A DNA stretch of 64,000 nucleotides from Symsagittifera roscoffensis (Eukaryota > Xenacoelomorpha > Acoela > Convolutidae). The stretch is from contig NC_087068.1 in the NCBI RefSeq assembly GCF_963678635.1, positions 51,748,731 through 51,812,730 of the forward strand. The letters run 5' to 3'. Shown in pieces: positions 44,964 to 55,752 of the stretch (its first letter is position 1; each line of letters opens with the position of its first letter). The position numbers and the translations under genes are program-made. The notes under the pieces were generated by a model that saw only the letters and a program-made list of their open reading frames with translations, was not told the origin of the DNA and searched no databases.

Positions 44964-45197
44964 ATGTTATACGATAATAATTTGATTGAATGGTCTCTAC
45001 GACTCAATAGATCAGAGCCAATATTCCGAACGATAACAGAACTACCCGGAATCGTAAAAAGACCTCGAACCAGAGACGACATACGACAAAGTAGAAACTT
45101 ACCATATAGTTATATGATAGTACGGCAAAAGCCAACACAAACTTTTATATTTAGAATTTTATTAGCAATGAATTTGGATTTTCATTTGCAAACATAA
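44964..45197 (+). CDS. B2 leader ORF (77 codons)
   Basis: MLYDNNLIEWSLRLNRSEP..., same length and stop as the two B1 copies, with about 19 amino-acid differences from the first. The basic centre (KRPRTRDDIRQSRN) and the QKPTQTFIFRIL segment are the best kept. It is the first ATG frame of note on the genomic RNA. It could encode a small regulatory peptide or a spliced leader exon. Unrecognised. Confidence 0.5.
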   Translation: MLYDNNLIEWSLRLNRSEPIFRTITELPGIVKRPRTRDDIRQSRNLPYSYMIVRQKPTQTFIFRILLAMNLDFHLQT

Positions 45198-46120
45198 AAT
45201 CTTGAAGTCAACCTTCATGATAATTTCAGGCGCTAAACAAAATTATTAATATACAATAACGATTGATAAAAAAAAAATCTCAGATCGTTTTCCTAAATTC
45301 TGCAGTACTATATAAAACATGTTTGGAAAATATTTATTGAAAATAAAAACAAAAATTAGTAGAATGACAATAAACTGTTAGAAATCTTGTTGTTCCAGCT
45401 TCATCACCTAAAAATAACGGCAAAGATAAATCAACTAACCTCATCAAAACTAAAATCCACAAATTGTTAGTTCAAAATCTTAAACTTTATATTTCTTAAA
45501 CTTAAAACTTTTAAATCTTAAACCAGATCATCAAGGCTTATCCTTGGATCTAACTTAAATTTCTACCTTTAATTTTAATTCTGATCATCAAGGCTTGTCC
45601 TTGGATCAAACAGAACAGTTTTGTTCTCCCCCACCCACTTATTAAGTGTCTAACGACCTCAAACGTCGATTCACTACCCAACCTTTTCAAAAGACCCAGG
45701 ACTAATAGAAATTTTCCAAATACTAACCATTTAAATTAGGCTAAACAGTGAAGAACTTCGGTTATTCATCCTTCACTTGACCCCTCCTCTTATACGACCC
45801 AGGATAATCATAGTCTTACTAAGTTTAAAATAGTACCTAACGAACTACTTGCGTTCTAATTATACCTGAACCTTGTGGATCGATTTACTATTCTCCAACC
45901 CTTGAACACAATCAATACCCCTAAGTAAGATTAAGTAAGTTAACACCTTAGCTTATACTAGCCACGAGAAAGTAAAAATCATTCTTCGGAAACGTTATAC
46001 TTTTCTCTCCAACCCTGAATAAAAAGACCCAGGCTAAGCTAACCAAAAAATTGTAAGGACTAACAGTCTAGGATATTAAAATCACTTACAAACAACTTTG
46101 CATCCATCATCCTAAACCTT
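45198..46120 (+). other. B2 leader with twin hairpins
   Basis: About 920 nt without a gene. Hairpins with arms GATCATCAAGG/CCTTGGATC at 45526-45550 and 45583-45607, spaced 57 bp as in B1. The rest is strongly conserved with both B1 copies except for a B2-specific ~150-bp stretch near 45260-45440. Likely to hold RNA packaging or translation signals. Confidence 0.6.
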
Positions 46121-46582
46121 ATGTCATTACAAAATCTAGGAAATAAACAAACAATCATCATACACAATTGTCAAATTGAAAATCAAAAATACGACCTTGT
46201 TATAACCCCGCATACGCAAACAATTGAATACATTCACACAAAACGGCAAACACTAAAAAGAACAATCCTAAGAAAGCAAAGACAAATAACACAAAAAAGA
46301 TTTTCAAAACACCGAAATACATTTTCCGAATCAGAAGTCAGTAGTCTCGATGCACTATACAAAGTAGAAGACTCAATAAATCAAACTTATCCAATCCAAG
46401 ACCCAGTATATTTTTCCGATTCAGAAACCAACACAATTTCATCGAAAAAAGGAAAAAACAGAATAAAAAAGAAACACAAACACAAACCAGTACATCTATA
46501 CAATTGGAGTCAACCAATCAGACACATTAATAATTATCTATTAACAGTCATCAAACGAAAAGATGAGCAACACTCAAAGTGA
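46121..46582 (+). CDS. B2 ORF-A, basic protein of unknown function
   Basis: 153 codons, intact in B2 only. The N-terminus begins MSLQNLGNKQ. A basic stretch follows (KRQTLKRTILRKQRQITQKR, about residues 41-60), then an acidic/Ser patch (SESEVSSLDALYK, YFSDSETN), then a Lys-rich cluster (KKGKNRIKKKHKHK, about residues 109-122) that could be a nuclear or RNA-binding signal. Its last 19 bases overlap the start of the next frame (ATG at 46564). By position before gag it could be a Gag extension or an independent regulatory gene. No family is recognised. Confidence 0.55.
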   Translation: MSLQNLGNKQTIIIHNCQIENQKYDLVITPHTQTIEYIHTKRQTLKRTILRKQRQITQKRFSKHRNTFSESEVSSLDALYKVEDSINQTYPIQDPVYFSDSETNTISSKKGKNRIKKKHKHKPVHLYNWSQPIRHINNYLLTVIKRKDEQHSK

Positions 46583-48003
46583 AGAAAGTCTAGATTACGA
46601 ACACGCTTTCCCCTTCATTATAGACTCAGAAATTGATAGAGGACAAATAAAATTTTGTAAAAAATTACTCATAAAGATATCTCTAAAATAACACAACAAT
46701 ACGGTATCTACACTATAGGAATCTGTACACCAAGAAATGATAAATATGTCATTCAAACAGACGATCTTGATCTAGAATTTTCAAAGGTATTCACAGAATA
46801 TATCAAAAATATACAATATCATAACTCACAAACAGCAAATTCAATATTCACAAATGAAGTTTTTGCTATAATGTACACATATATAACTATATTAGAAACA
46901 ACAGAAGTTCAAAGTACATCACCGATCCAGACATCTAAACACAAAAAAGTCAGAAATCACTGCATTTTCTACATTTTTAAACGCAATTCGTGAAACTTTG
47001 TACAACAATGACGTTTCACAAAATAACAAACATGATTTACAAAAAATACTAGCATGGTTTACAATCGATTATTTCACACATAATTTTGATTTAATCAGCC
47101 AAGCAAGAAAAAACTTTAGACCTCAAAGTAACAATGACGACACTGTCATTGCAGTACAATCAGATTATGTTTGGGACCCTGAATGGTCTCATCCGTTATT
47201 TATAAACATCCCAGCTGATATCTCAAGTCAAGCGATAGATACAATATCTATTCACCCAGATTTTATAAAAAATAATACCATTAACAATTGACGCCACACC
47301 TTTAAATTATAATACATTTTTACCCGATGCACAAAACAACAGTTTAAACTCAACGGTAATACATAATGAAAACCTCAATGGAACTCGAAATCTTACACAG
47401 CAAGATATTCAAACACCATCACACTTCATAAATGAAGAAATTGTTCACACAACAATAACAACTACACAACAAAGTATTTCACCAATACATCCAAATTTAA
47501 CAACACCAAAAAATAATAAAGCAACATCACCACAAATAACATTACAATCAACCGTAAAACCCTCAGCCACTTTTGCTCCTAAATATTCACATATGGATTA
47601 TCAAACATTTAGACCAATGACAAGACCGTCTAAACCAAGAAATACATTCACAAGAAGTAATTTTGCAGAAGACAGTTATAATTATACACATCCACCAAGA
47701 GCACACCACCCCCCACGAAAAACCAATAATAATCATGTATGTTCTCACTTTTGGGATAAACCAATGACAACAAACAATTCAGTAAATTTTCAATCTAATC
47801 AGCATCCTCCAGAAGACCATAGTGAAAATTATCCATTTTTTCAACAAAATAAAAATAAACAGCAAACACCTCATCATACGGATTATCTATCATCTGATGA
47901 TGATTATTTACAACCAGATATTTTGCACCATACACACAAGAGTATCGTACACAAAGACTACGACGACCTCAATATAAAAGAATTTTTCCTGAAAACCCAC
48001 TAG
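46564..48003 (+). pseudogene. B2 gag, N-terminal part
   Basis: ATG at 46564 opens MSNTQSEESLDYEHAFPF, soon interrupted near 46680, where B2 lacks about 60 bases present in B1. Later frames 46998-47291 (97 codons, with LQKILAWFTIDYFTHN and WDPEWSHPLFINIP) and 47593-48003 (136 codons, MDYQTFRPMTRPSKPRNTFTR, then Asn/His/Pro-rich) continue the same region. By position it is the Gag matrix/linker. Broken by at least three events. Confidence 0.6.
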
Positions 48004-48029
48004 ATGTTCAAAACCAACAACCACCACAA

Positions 48030-48770
48030 TTGCCAAATTCATATAATACACAACTTTTTCAACCAATACAATCACAAAACCCAATGACTATGCATTCGTA
48101 TCAACCGAACCAAATGCAAAATGAAATCCCATTACCATATTATCTACAACAACACGAAATTACAAAAAATCAATTGACAAATTTTTCACAAATACCAAAT
48201 GCCGCAGAATCACTACAAATGACGATGAATCCCTACCTCATGGGAGGATCGTTAATAACATCAAACAAACCACTCATGGTATTCACAGGAACAGACCCTG
48301 AATATTCAGTAGAAGATTACCTAAACGCAGTCACAGCAAATTTAATTTTGAATATCGGACCTGAACCAATAAATACACCACTCAATCAAAATTGGATACA
48401 TCGACACACAGCGTTGATACAAACAATACTAGATGGCGCAGCACAAAAATGGTTTTCAGTACTACCTATAGAAATAAAATCAGATTGGAAAATATTTACA
48501 CAAGAATTTTCAAAAATGTTTGATTCTGAAAGAAACAAACAACATCAAAGAGTTTTATGTAATGAAATTCGCAGATTACCAAACGAAACTATAAAACAAT
48601 TAGCAGTTAGAATCGAAACACTAGTTCGAAAAGCATATTCATTTAATACGCATGACTATAAGAATACACAAATGACAGAAATTTTAATGATGACCTTAAC
48701 ACCACAACTAAGGAAAATTGCTATAAAGAAAGAGCATCTCATCCTTCCTCAATTCGAGAACCAGATCTAG
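48030..48770 (+). pseudogene. B2 gag, capsid
   Basis: 246 codons. Capsid signature from about residue 75: PLMVFTGTDPEYSVEDYL, HRHTALIQTILDGAAQKW, FSVLPIEIKSDWKIFTQEF, LPNETIKQLAVRIETLVRKA. This is the retrotransposon gag (capsid) family. The frame shifts near 48730 relative to B1, so the final residues (KKEHLILPQFENQI) are out of frame and the capsid is split from the nucleocapsid. Confidence 0.8.
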
Positions 48771-48818
48771 ATTTCAGAAAAAAATCTAGTCGATAAACTA
48801 GAACAAGCAGAAGTCACA

Positions 48819-49862
48819 ATGAAACTCAAAGAAACCAAAAATTTGAAATTACAATATGTTAATCGTATTGAAACACAAACTACGCATATTAATAATATAC
48901 AGGAATCAGAAGTAGACCTATCTGAAAAAATCACTGAAATTTTAAACATCTATGAAAGAAACCCAAATTATAAAGGCAAACCATCTTTTAAGAAATGGTG
49001 TAATTATTGTCGACGATACGGACACAGTATCTCTGAATGTAGACAAAAACAGCAAGACAACCAAAATAAACCTCCAACACACAAAGAACCAAATAAGTCA
49101 TTTTATCAATACATGAAAAAGGATCAAAATTTACCAAACAAAAACGTAAACATTAATAATAGCTCTGGAAAACCACTTCCAAGCAATCAAAACTATTCTC
49201 GAAATCAATCACCATATAACTCTAGTTATAGAGGTAGATCACCCGAACAAAGAAATTCACGAAATTTCTCACAAAATAGATATAGCCGATCGAATAGTCG
49301 AAACAACTGCCCACGATCAAATTCAAATTCAGCGCAATTTGTTTCAGCATCCAGTTCCCAATCGAACAGAAATAGACATTATTCAAACAATCAATCACGA
49401 AATTCATCTTATAATAGAAATAGAAACTATTCCAATAATAGAAATAGAAACTATTCAAACAATAGAAATAGAAGTTACTCCAACAATCGTAATAATAGTT
49501 ATCCGAACAACAGATCACGGAATAATTCATACAACAGATCAAACTATCAAACATCAAATGACAATCACCAAAACAGATCAAGAAATAACTCACAAAATCG
49601 AAATTCAAGTTATAACAATCGATATAGAAATTATTCCCAATCACCTCATAGGAATAATAATCGTTACCCCAATTCTCAGTATCGACATAGAAGCAATACA
49701 CCAAAACACCAAAGACAAATTAATCAAGTACAAACAAATGAAAAAATAACTTCAGACCCCCCAGGTATCGATAACACAGAAAATATCGAATTACAAGTAA
49801 ATCACATTAACTGTGAATCAACAGACAGTGAAAGTGATACAGATAAAAAACATTTTAATTAA
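48819..49862 (+). CDS. B2 gag, nucleocapsid with long Arg/Asn/Ser/Tyr-rich tail
   Basis: 347 codons. A helical stretch comes first, then FKKWCNYCRRYGHSISEC at about residues 58-75 with a perfect Cys-x2-Cys-x4-His-x4-Cys knuckle, then about 200 residues dominated by NRNRNYSNN-type repeats (25-bp-scale internal duplications at 49400-49530). The tail ends acidic (STDSESDTDKKHFN). It binds RNA and probably drives assembly by low-complexity contacts. It overlaps the protease frame by 50 bases (49813-49862), which is offset by +1, a candidate site for programmed frameshifting. Confidence 0.75.
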   Translation: MKLKETKNLKLQYVNRIETQTTHINNIQESEVDLSEKITEILNIYERNPNYKGKPSFKKWCNYCRRYGHSISECRQKQQDNQNKPPTHKEPNKSFYQYMKKDQNLPNKNVNINNSSGKPLPSNQNYSRNQSPYNSSYRGRSPEQRNSRNFSQNRYSRSNSRNNCPRSNSNSAQFVSASSSQSNRNRHYSNNQSRNSSYNRNRNYSNNRNRNYSNNRNRSYSNNRNNSYPNNRSRNNSYNRSNYQTSNDNHQNRSRNNSQNRNSSYNNRYRNYSQSPHRNNNRYPNSQYRHRSNTPKHQRQINQVQTNEKITSDPPGIDNTENIELQVNHINCESTDSESDTDKKHFN

Positions 49863-50454
49863 TATGATATCTGTCGAAAACGACTATGAATCAATCACAT
49901 ATGAAGAACCCTTTAGTTCACATATATATGAAAATCAATTAGAACTTCTCAATAACTACTATTTAGGACTAATTAGCAATGATACACAAACCACCCAGGA
50001 AGTAAACAAAATTAACACAGAAAATTTACCTGACAAAGACAACATACAAAGCTCAATTACAAATCACATAAACCGAAATATACAAAAAGAACAGCCACGA
50101 GAAAAAATTTGGACAATCCCATTTCTCTTAGAAAGCCCGAAAAACAAAGAATTTCAACCACCAGATCTTGAAATTGATTTTTTAATCGACTCAGGCGCAG
50201 AATCAAATATCATTAATATCCCTACATGGAATGAAATCAGATTACTACATCCAAATTTAAAACCTCTAGAAACATCTAGTAAATTAGCAACAGCACAAGG
50301 ATCAACATTAATGAATTATGGAAAAATCCAATTATTCCTTGTTCCCACAAGAACAATGGAACAAAACAAAATTCTGAATAAACCATTCAAACAAACATTT
50401 CACATTACCGATATTAAACACAATATTATTGGCATACCATTTGTCACTAAATAA
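49813..50454 (+). pseudogene. B2 protease
   Basis: 213 codons. The retropepsin signature LEIDFLIDSGAESNII holds the catalytic DSG at about residues 129-131, and FHITDIKHNIIGIPF near the end is the second conserved block (the ILG-like segment). The upstream 120 residues are Asn/Gln/Glu-rich linker. A TAA at 50452-50454, where B1 has a Tyr codon, separates it from the rest of pol. The fold is complete to the eye. Confidence 0.82.
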
Positions 50455-50511
50455 ATACCAACAATAAATATAATAATAAATAAATTATATATAAAAGACA
50501 AATATACAAAA

Positions 50512-51213
50512 ATGAAAAACACAGCTTTAACATTTTTTCAAAGATTAAACAATCAACCACCATTCTTCTCCAAATTCTACCCCATTCATAATCAGGAACG
50601 AAGAAACCTGAAACCACTATCAGGAACTATCTATAATTTCTCCATAAAACAAGTTCATCAATACAACAGAAGTCAAAATGGACAACAACTCTTTATGTCA
50701 GATTTTGAATTTAGACCAATTCACAAATTTTTCCAAAAATCACAATCTCATCAATCAAATACGAAAGGAACAATAATTCAGACATTATTTCACTGCACGT
50801 ATATAATAATACACCAAATAAAGTAACATTACCCCTAGGATTATTAGGATATTGTGAAACAAATGCAACAACTTCACCTGTAAAAGAAATAGCATACAGA
50901 GTTAATAATATTTTACAACAACTCGATATTTGTCAATCCACAATTCTTAATGAAGAATTATCTATAAATAATATAATAAGTAATGAAAAAAAAATACAGA
51001 CTATTTCACAAAAACTCCATATTTCAAACCTACTTTTGATATAACAAATTATACAAAAGAACAACAGAAATTTTTAACCATGTTTAATTTTCAACATTCA
51101 CAAATAACACAAAATGAATTTGATAAGTTAGCACAACAGCTAATAAAATATTCATCAGTTTACGCAACATCAAAATTTGACGTAGGAAAGTCAGTTCATC
51201 CCTACACCTTCCA
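50512..51213 (+). pseudogene. B2 protease-RT linker
   Basis: The frame 50512-50826 (104 codons) continues the pol frame after the premature stop with FFQRLNNQPPFFSKFYPIHNQ and SIKQVHQYNRSQNGQQLFMSDFEFRPIHKFF. A frameshift near 50740 then closes it. The remaining ~390 bp are colinear with intact B1 coding sequence (36370-36840). No catalytic motif is expected here. Confidence 0.65.
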
Positions 51214-51962
51214 TTGAAACCAGACGCAGTCTTCAAAAAACAAAGAGCAAGCAAAGTACCAATTCACTTACACGACAAGGTCAACAGATTACTAAACATT
51301 TTAGAACAATACGAAATTATATCACCAGTTAATAAAGAAGAACAACCAAAAGGCAACACATTTATCAACCCTGTTATCATTCTAGCAAAAGGCGAATCAC
51401 TAAAAATAGTTCTAGACGCTAGATATCTCAATTCACTAATCGATGAATCTAAATGCAATTGGCCCATTGAACCAATACAAGTAATCTTAACAAAAATTAA
51501 TGGAAAACTACCGCAGACATGAACAGTGCTTATAACCAAATGCCATTAGACGAACAGTCACGGCGTTTAACGCAATTCGTTATTGGAAACCAACAATACG
51601 AATTTAATCGATTATTCTATCGAATATCCATAGGACCAGCAGCTTTTTCAGCTTTCATGAGTAAAATTTTTACACCACTAATACTAAAGAAAAACGCAAT
51701 CTTATATTTAGACGATGTCTTTATGCAATCACAAACCAAAGACGAAATATTTACAGTTTTAGAACAATATCATAAAATCCTTCAGAACGAAAATCTGAAA
51801 GCAGCCCCAGACAAATCACATTTCTTTTTAACACGAGTAAAATTTTTAGGACATAATATCGAACGAAACACTATTACTCCATTAAAATCACGCATTGACG
51901 CAATTCAAAAACTTCAACCACCAACAAATAAAAAGAAAATTCAAGAATTCCTCGGACCTTGA
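51214..51962 (+). pseudogene. B2 reverse transcriptase
   Basis: Two frames: 51214-51522 (fingers: KPDAVFKKQRASKVP, NPVIILAKGESLKIVLDARYLN) and 51519-51962 (MNSAYNQMPLDEQSRR, FNRLFYRISIGPAAFSAFMSKI, YLDD at 51705-51716, APDKSHFFLTRVKFLGHNIE). A ~10-base deletion near 51510 relative to B1 causes the frame change. The YLDD active site is intact. Ty3-type RT by motif arrangement. Confidence 0.87.
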
Positions 51963-52138
51963 ATTATACTTATGACCCTTTTATGCAATTATACTTATGA
52001 CCCTTTTATAACATCCTCAGACAACAGAATATTTTTGAATGGACCACTGAACATCAAACACGATTTGAAGAAAGTAAAAAATTCTTAACAGAACAAACAT
52101 CAAACACAATTCCAGACCCAAATCAACCATTTTACGCA

Positions 52139-52600
52139 ATGTGCGATGCTTCAAATTTTGGCATCGGCGCAGCATTATTACAATCACATAGTGGAACGAA
52201 TAAAATGAATCTAATATCAGCAAATTCACCACTTTTTACACAAGCCGAATTACGACTCTCCACACTAATGAGAGAATGTACAGCTATAAATTATACACTT
52301 ACAGAATATGAATTCCTGATACTCGGATCAAAGCATCCAACAGTTTTATTTACAGACCATAAACCAATTATATTTCTTTTTACACAAAAGTCAAACCCAA
52401 ATCATAGAGTTTATAGATTTCAATTAATTTTAATGAAATTCCCAACTCTACGCATAGTTTGGACAGCAGGAAAAAACCTTGCATTACCAGACACGTTAAG
52501 TAGAAATACACCACCAGAACTACTTACACGAAAAACTACAGTCGAAATACCAAAAAATATTAATTCTATCTCGCAAAAGACGAAACATCACCCCGACTAG
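52139..52600 (+). pseudogene. B2 RNase H
   Basis: 153 codons: MCDASNFGIGAALLQ (Asp), LMRECTAINYTLTEYEF (Glu), VLFTDHKPIIFLF (Asp), LRIVWTAGKNLALPDTLSRN. The core is complete; a one-base loss near 52563 ends the frame early compared with B1, where the tether continues. The RT connection region just before (51963-52138) contains a small local duplication (TTATACTTATGACCCTTTTA-type sequence) and is shifted. Confidence 0.83.
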
Positions 52601-53352
52601 AATGTAAATACGCAGTAAAAACTGATATTGATCAATCACAAATTAATAATTTACAACATTTCCCACTCTATCTAGATTGTCAAAAAAATCACTACGAAGT
52701 TGATCTACTTGGAATATCAACTTTCAAACCAATTCCATACTCACAATGGATAAAAAATAACACCCAACAAAAAAGAGTAAAACAACACTCGCATAAAAAA
52801 GACCTTTTTCCGTTAATTGAAAAAGAAAATTTAACCGATAAAATAAATTTATCAGGACCACAAACAAAAGACACAAAATATACGATAAACCAAGTTTTTA
52901 ACCTTCATGACCCACTTGACACAATTCCCCTATCAAAACTAGAAACTGACAATATTTTTCTCCCACCAACAGAAAAAATTACACTTGAACTTTTGAAACG
53001 ATATCAAAATTTAGACCCAGTAATACGACAACTCAAATCATGGCACAAATGTAAAACAAAACCAACAAAAGCTGATACCACAATTTTAGGAAATAAAACA
53101 CTTCTTCGATATTTCCGAAAATTTAATAATACAACAATAAACGAAAATACAGATCTTTTAGAATATCAATTAGATGATTCTAAAGTCCCCTGTCTTCCCT
53201 TAAGTATGATATTAATAGCATTCAACATTTCCCATACACAAAATACAAAAGGACACTCGGGATCAGAAAAAAAACATTTTCAAATTTTACACAAAATTTT
53301 TATTTTCCAAATGCCCCAATTTGGATCAAAGTATTATGCAAGGATTGTATAA
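52601..53352 (+). pseudogene. B2 RNase H-integrase tether and HHCC finger
   Basis: Colinear with B1 38215-38950. The frame 52993-53352 (119 codons) has the finger histidines in HTQNTKGHSGSEKKHF. The two cysteines fall in CIIC just after a TAA at 53350. This finger binds DNA ends and the integrase tetramer. The stop is shared in position with none in B1, which has other breaks. Confidence 0.65.
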
Positions 53353-54394
53353 TATGTCAATTAAACAAACCTTACCCAAATCAGAAACAAATAGCACAAA
53401 AACAAGATTTTAAAGGACAAAGTCTATACTTCAATCATAGAATATCATTTGACACAAAAGGACCAATTTCACCATCTTCAGAAGGAAACTCCTACATTAT
53501 GGTCATTGTTGACGCATTTACACATTATGTAGCACTAAACCCAGTACCACATTCTAACGCTTATTACGCTTACACAACACTCTACGAACACTGGATAGCA
53601 AAATTTGGACTACCAGAAATTCTAGTAACAGACAACGGTACAGAATTCATTAATAATGAAATTATCACATAATGTCATCTATACACTATCAAACATAAAC
53701 CACGTACATCTCATGCACCTTGGACAAACGGATTAGTCAAAGGTATGAATCGTTCATTGCAAGAATACCTTAGATGAATCATGAATGGAAATGACGCACG
53801 ATACACAGAATGGTCAACAGATGTAAAACAGTATCATAGAATTCACAAATAACAACAACCTTAGGAATGTCACCATATGAAATGGTTTTTAACCAAAAAC
53901 CAAGAAAACCAATTATGTTGACCGCAAACGCACACAAACATGCACAAGGACATTGCAAACCAAATAAAGATTCGATATGCTATAATCTACCGTTACACAT
54001 GCATGATGAAGATAATTTTCATCACCCACAAATTCTCAAACTAGCCTCCGGTACACACACCGAATGGATCCTAAACAGAGATAAAAAGCACAATGAAATC
54101 TACCAAAAAGTAACCAAGAAATTGTTACAACGACAAAACATCAATAACCAAATTACTCAGCGATTTACGCCAGCCACCGATTTAAAAATAGGAACATTTT
54201 TTTTAGTACCAAATTTCCAAACACAAAAAGGAATTTCTAAAAAATTACAACCACTGCAAAAAGGACCCTACCAAATAATTGCTAAACCAACTGAAGTAAC
54301 ATATAAACTCATAGACACCTCAAAAAAGGAAATTGTTCAACACAGAAACAATTTATTACCTTATTATCCGAAAGAATACGCTTACGCGAATTAA
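53353..54394 (+). pseudogene. B2 integrase core and C-terminus
   Basis: Core motifs: Asp in IVDAF (53511-53513) and Asp in VTDNGTEF (53632-53634), but the catalytic Glu is AAA (Lys) at 53739-53741. Stops at about 53669 and 53775 also break the core. The frame 53867-54394 (175 codons) carries the C-terminal part with the GPY/F module (LQKGPYQIIAKPTEVTYKL, then HRNNLLPYYP). Loss of the Glu alone would abolish integration activity. Confidence 0.83.
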
Positions 54395-55340
54395 CCCAAT
54401 TACATTCTTTCACCGGTTTAAAAGTCATTCAAAATAGCATACAAATAGAACCAGAAATGAATGGAACTAATAAAAATCAACATACACAAATCCAAAAACA
54501 AGACAAGATTCACAAAGACGCAAACACACTAAATTCCAATAATTTACGAAAAGAAAGAAAAATAGAAAATGATAGAAAAAATTCTGCCACAAGAACAGAA
54601 AGAAAAATCTACGCATAGAGAATCATCAAAACTTAGAAACCAACCACGTAAAGATTATAAAACCTTCATCCCACAATCTAAAATATTAAAGAAAGTTGAA
54701 ATTCAAAAATGAAACCTTTCTTTCCTCATCACAAAATTCATTTTTCATATACATCTCAAATAATTTGAACTTTCATATTTTCAAAATAACATGCTGCAAA
54801 AAAAGCAAAATTCTAGTTCAAATTCAACCAATGAGATTCATTCAAACTCAACCGCCATCCATATCTCTAACACCAACCTTTTAGCCGACAGACATTAATT
54901 TCCAGGTATATTTATAACTATAACTTTACAACCTCCAGGTCAAAAATAAGCACCTAGCTAAATTTTGACAACTAAAATAAACACAACAATAATATTCCCA
55001 CCCTCCCTTATCTAATAACCCAAAGATCAACAATATTTTCCCAAATTTACCCTCAAAAACCCCCCAACCAAAAATGGCAAATTAGCCTAAAGTAAAAATG
55101 AACCATGATCATTTGGCCTAAAGTACAATTATCTCAAAAACATCCCAATTTACCCACCAAATAAAAATAAAGTAAAGAAGACCTCCCGAGCAACATAAAA
55201 TAAACCCCCAACAATTTTTCAAGAAACTCAGCCCACTTGTCAAAAAATCAATAAATAATCAGACCACACTTGATTTTAGCCCCGGAAATTCAAAAAATAA
55301 TCGACAAACGAATCATTTTCTTGAATGCTTCTCTTCTCTT
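54395..55340. other. B2 pol-to-membrane-ORF spacer
   Basis: About 950 bp without a convincing gene. The frame at 54696-54884 is not kept in B1. The sequence is conserved with B1 40165-40914, with a low GC content and runs of CCCCC-AACC. Possible splice or promoter signals cannot be assigned. Confidence 0.5.
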
Positions 55341-55563
55341 CAGTCACGATAATAAAAAACAAAATCTTAAACTTTGTCATAAAACTTTTTTTAATTTCTA
55401 AACTTTTGATAATATTTTTCATTGACGTTTTTGAACTTTTCATAATAATCTTAATGATTTTTGTAACCTAACTTTAATTTTTTACACCCTATTCGCACTA
55501 TATTCCCATCTTTCCCTACTCATTGACCACATCTACAGGTACGATAATTTATAAGCTCTTTAA
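55325..55563 (+). pseudogene. B2 small membrane protein 1 remnant
   Basis: Matches B1 40915-41154 (ATGCTTCTCTTCTCT start) but is frameshifted within the hydrophobic part, near 55457, by loss of one T. The final TAA at 55561-55563 is still joined directly to the ATG of membrane ORF 2. Confidence 0.5.
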
Positions 55564-55752
55564 ATGATACGAACAATTTTTAGTAGAACAGATATTTTTC
55601 TACTCTTCATAATCTTCCTCACATTTTTATCATCTTTAATTCTGACAATATACAAATGTATAAAAAAAGCAATAGTAACATTCGCATTAGCCACAATACT
55701 TTTACTTTTTTTTATCGAAGAATATTATAAAAACCATATATCTTCTCACTAA
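55564..55752 (+). CDS. B2 small membrane protein 2 (62 codons)
   Basis: MIRTIFSRTDIFLLFIIFL..., two hydrophobic stretches (about residues 10-28 and 37-50) around a basic YKCIKKA, ending EEYYKNHISSH. Intact in both element copies with the same stop. The same frame continues open past this stop into the Pro/Ser/Thr ORF, so readthrough would fuse the two. Function unknown; a viroporin-like or Env-partner role is speculation from topology and position. Confidence 0.62.
   Translation: MIRTIFSRTDIFLLFIIFLTFLSSLILTIYKCIKKAIVTFALATILLLFFIEEYYKNHISSH

Noticed and set aside
49222-49704. 160-codon Tyr/Cys/Phe-rich minus-strand frame (also 34870-35337)
   Set aside because: Antisense shadow of the low-complexity nucleocapsid tail; biased composition keeps it open.
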